This document shows, in pieces, positions 63,816 through 64,000 of a stretch of 64,000 bases of DNA. A program made the translations under genes and the position numbers. Source of the DNA: Sorlinia euscelidii. Lineage in GTDB: Bacteria; Pseudomonadota; Alphaproteobacteria; Acetobacterales; Acetobacteraceae. The notes under the pieces are model-generated. The model had not been told where the DNA came from and made no database searches. It worked only from the letters and a program-made list of their open reading frames with translations. The DNA is taken from the NCBI RefSeq assembly GCF_036452155.1, contig NZ_JAWJZY010000002.1; one strand, written 5' to 3'. Positions within the stretch are counted from its first letter, which is position 1. The number at the start of each line of letters is the position of its first letter.

Positions 63816-64000
63816 TCAGTTTCCGAGAAAAGTCTCAGTCTTGCGGTCAAGAAGAGTCTTCAACCCTTCTGCGCCGCCACTTGCCAGACCTGCTGAAAAA
63901 TCTGCCCTTTGTGCCGCAACCTGGCTGATATGTCCGTTGAGAAGCACGTCTGTGATGCGATAACCATGGGGAAGATGCTGCACGACATAATCGATTTCCG
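63816..64000 (-). CDS. hpnM: HpnM-like (MlaC/Ttg2 family) protein, C-terminal part only
   Basis: The last 61 residues of a gene running out of the window: a YVVQHLPHGYRITDVLLNGH strand and helix, followed by VAAQRADFSAGLASGGAEGL, match the end of MlaC-like proteins that accompany hopanoid genes (HpnM). A periplasmic lipid carrier is expected. It is upstream of hpnI on the same strand. Confidence 0.75.
   Translation of the reverse strand, partial: EIDYVVQHLPHGYRITDVLLNGHISQVAAQRADFSAGLASGGAEGLKTLLDRKTETFLGN

Overview
The window looks like chromosome of an acetic acid bacterium (Acetobacteraceae, Alphaproteobacteria); the genus cannot be fixed from sequence alone. Supporting signs are a GC-rich composition, a GcrA cell-cycle regulator, AddAB in place of RecBCD, an F1 operon (atpHAGDC) separate from F0 genes, a hopanoid side-chain cluster (hpnI-hpnJ-hpnK and the end of hpnM), and periplasmic sugar-lactone enzymes.

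Layout. 1-2.7 kb: tail end of a prophage (DUF2612 protein, tail fibre, fibre assembly protein, small coiled-coil membrane protein). 2.8-9.4 kb: metabolic block with a LysR regulator, DenD-like dehydrogenase, MFS acid transporter, exported gluconolactonase-like protein, MRJP/Yellow-family protein and a YagU-like membrane protein. 9.8-12.7 kb: small phage-like or unrecognised genes including a papain-fold protein, ending at tRNA-Thr(CGT). 12.9-17 kb: pqiABC lipid-transport operon. 17.1-18.3 kb: nusG, secE, tRNA-Trp and tRNA-Gly. 18.5-22.2 kb: small accessory island with an XRE regulator, a Doc/AbrB toxin-antitoxin pair, an Arc-like protein, and a Panacea-domain protein coupled to a two-helix membrane protein, the last pair lying between two diverged ~700 bp direct repeats. 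22.6-26.2 kb: tightly overlapping four-gene operon (GT2 glycosyltransferase, acyl-CoA dehydrogenase, PIG-L deacetylase, NodS-like methyltransferase). 26.9-31.9 kb: F1 ATP synthase. 32-40.8 kb: GT32-like transferase, queF, RNase D, gcrA, bactofilin, adenosine kinase family, typA and a Cys/His-rich exported protein. 40.9-47.8 kb: polymorphic-toxin locus with one 1057-residue repeat protein ending in a nuclease-like toxin, followed by a chain of orphan toxin and immunity cassettes. 48.2-64 kb: dadA-alr, ferredoxin-NADP reductase, tsaE-addB-addA, trxA and the hopanoid genes.

The most striking global pattern is that five genes (a phage tail fibre, secE, an acyl-CoA dehydrogenase, atpG and addA) are each interrupted by an apparent one-base deletion, and in all five the break maps to a run of exactly five G on the coding strand where six G would restore the family reading frame. 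Because atpG and secE are normally indispensable, a homopolymer consensus error is the likeliest cause, but real G-tract slippage cannot be excluded from the sequence.

The best candidates for new biology are (i) the polymorphic toxin with tandem orphan toxin/immunity cassettes whose last copy is decaying, (ii) the Panacea plus two-helix membrane protein module inside diverged direct repeats, and (iii) the GT2/acyl-CoA dehydrogenase/PIG-L/methyltransferase operon, whose product is unknown.
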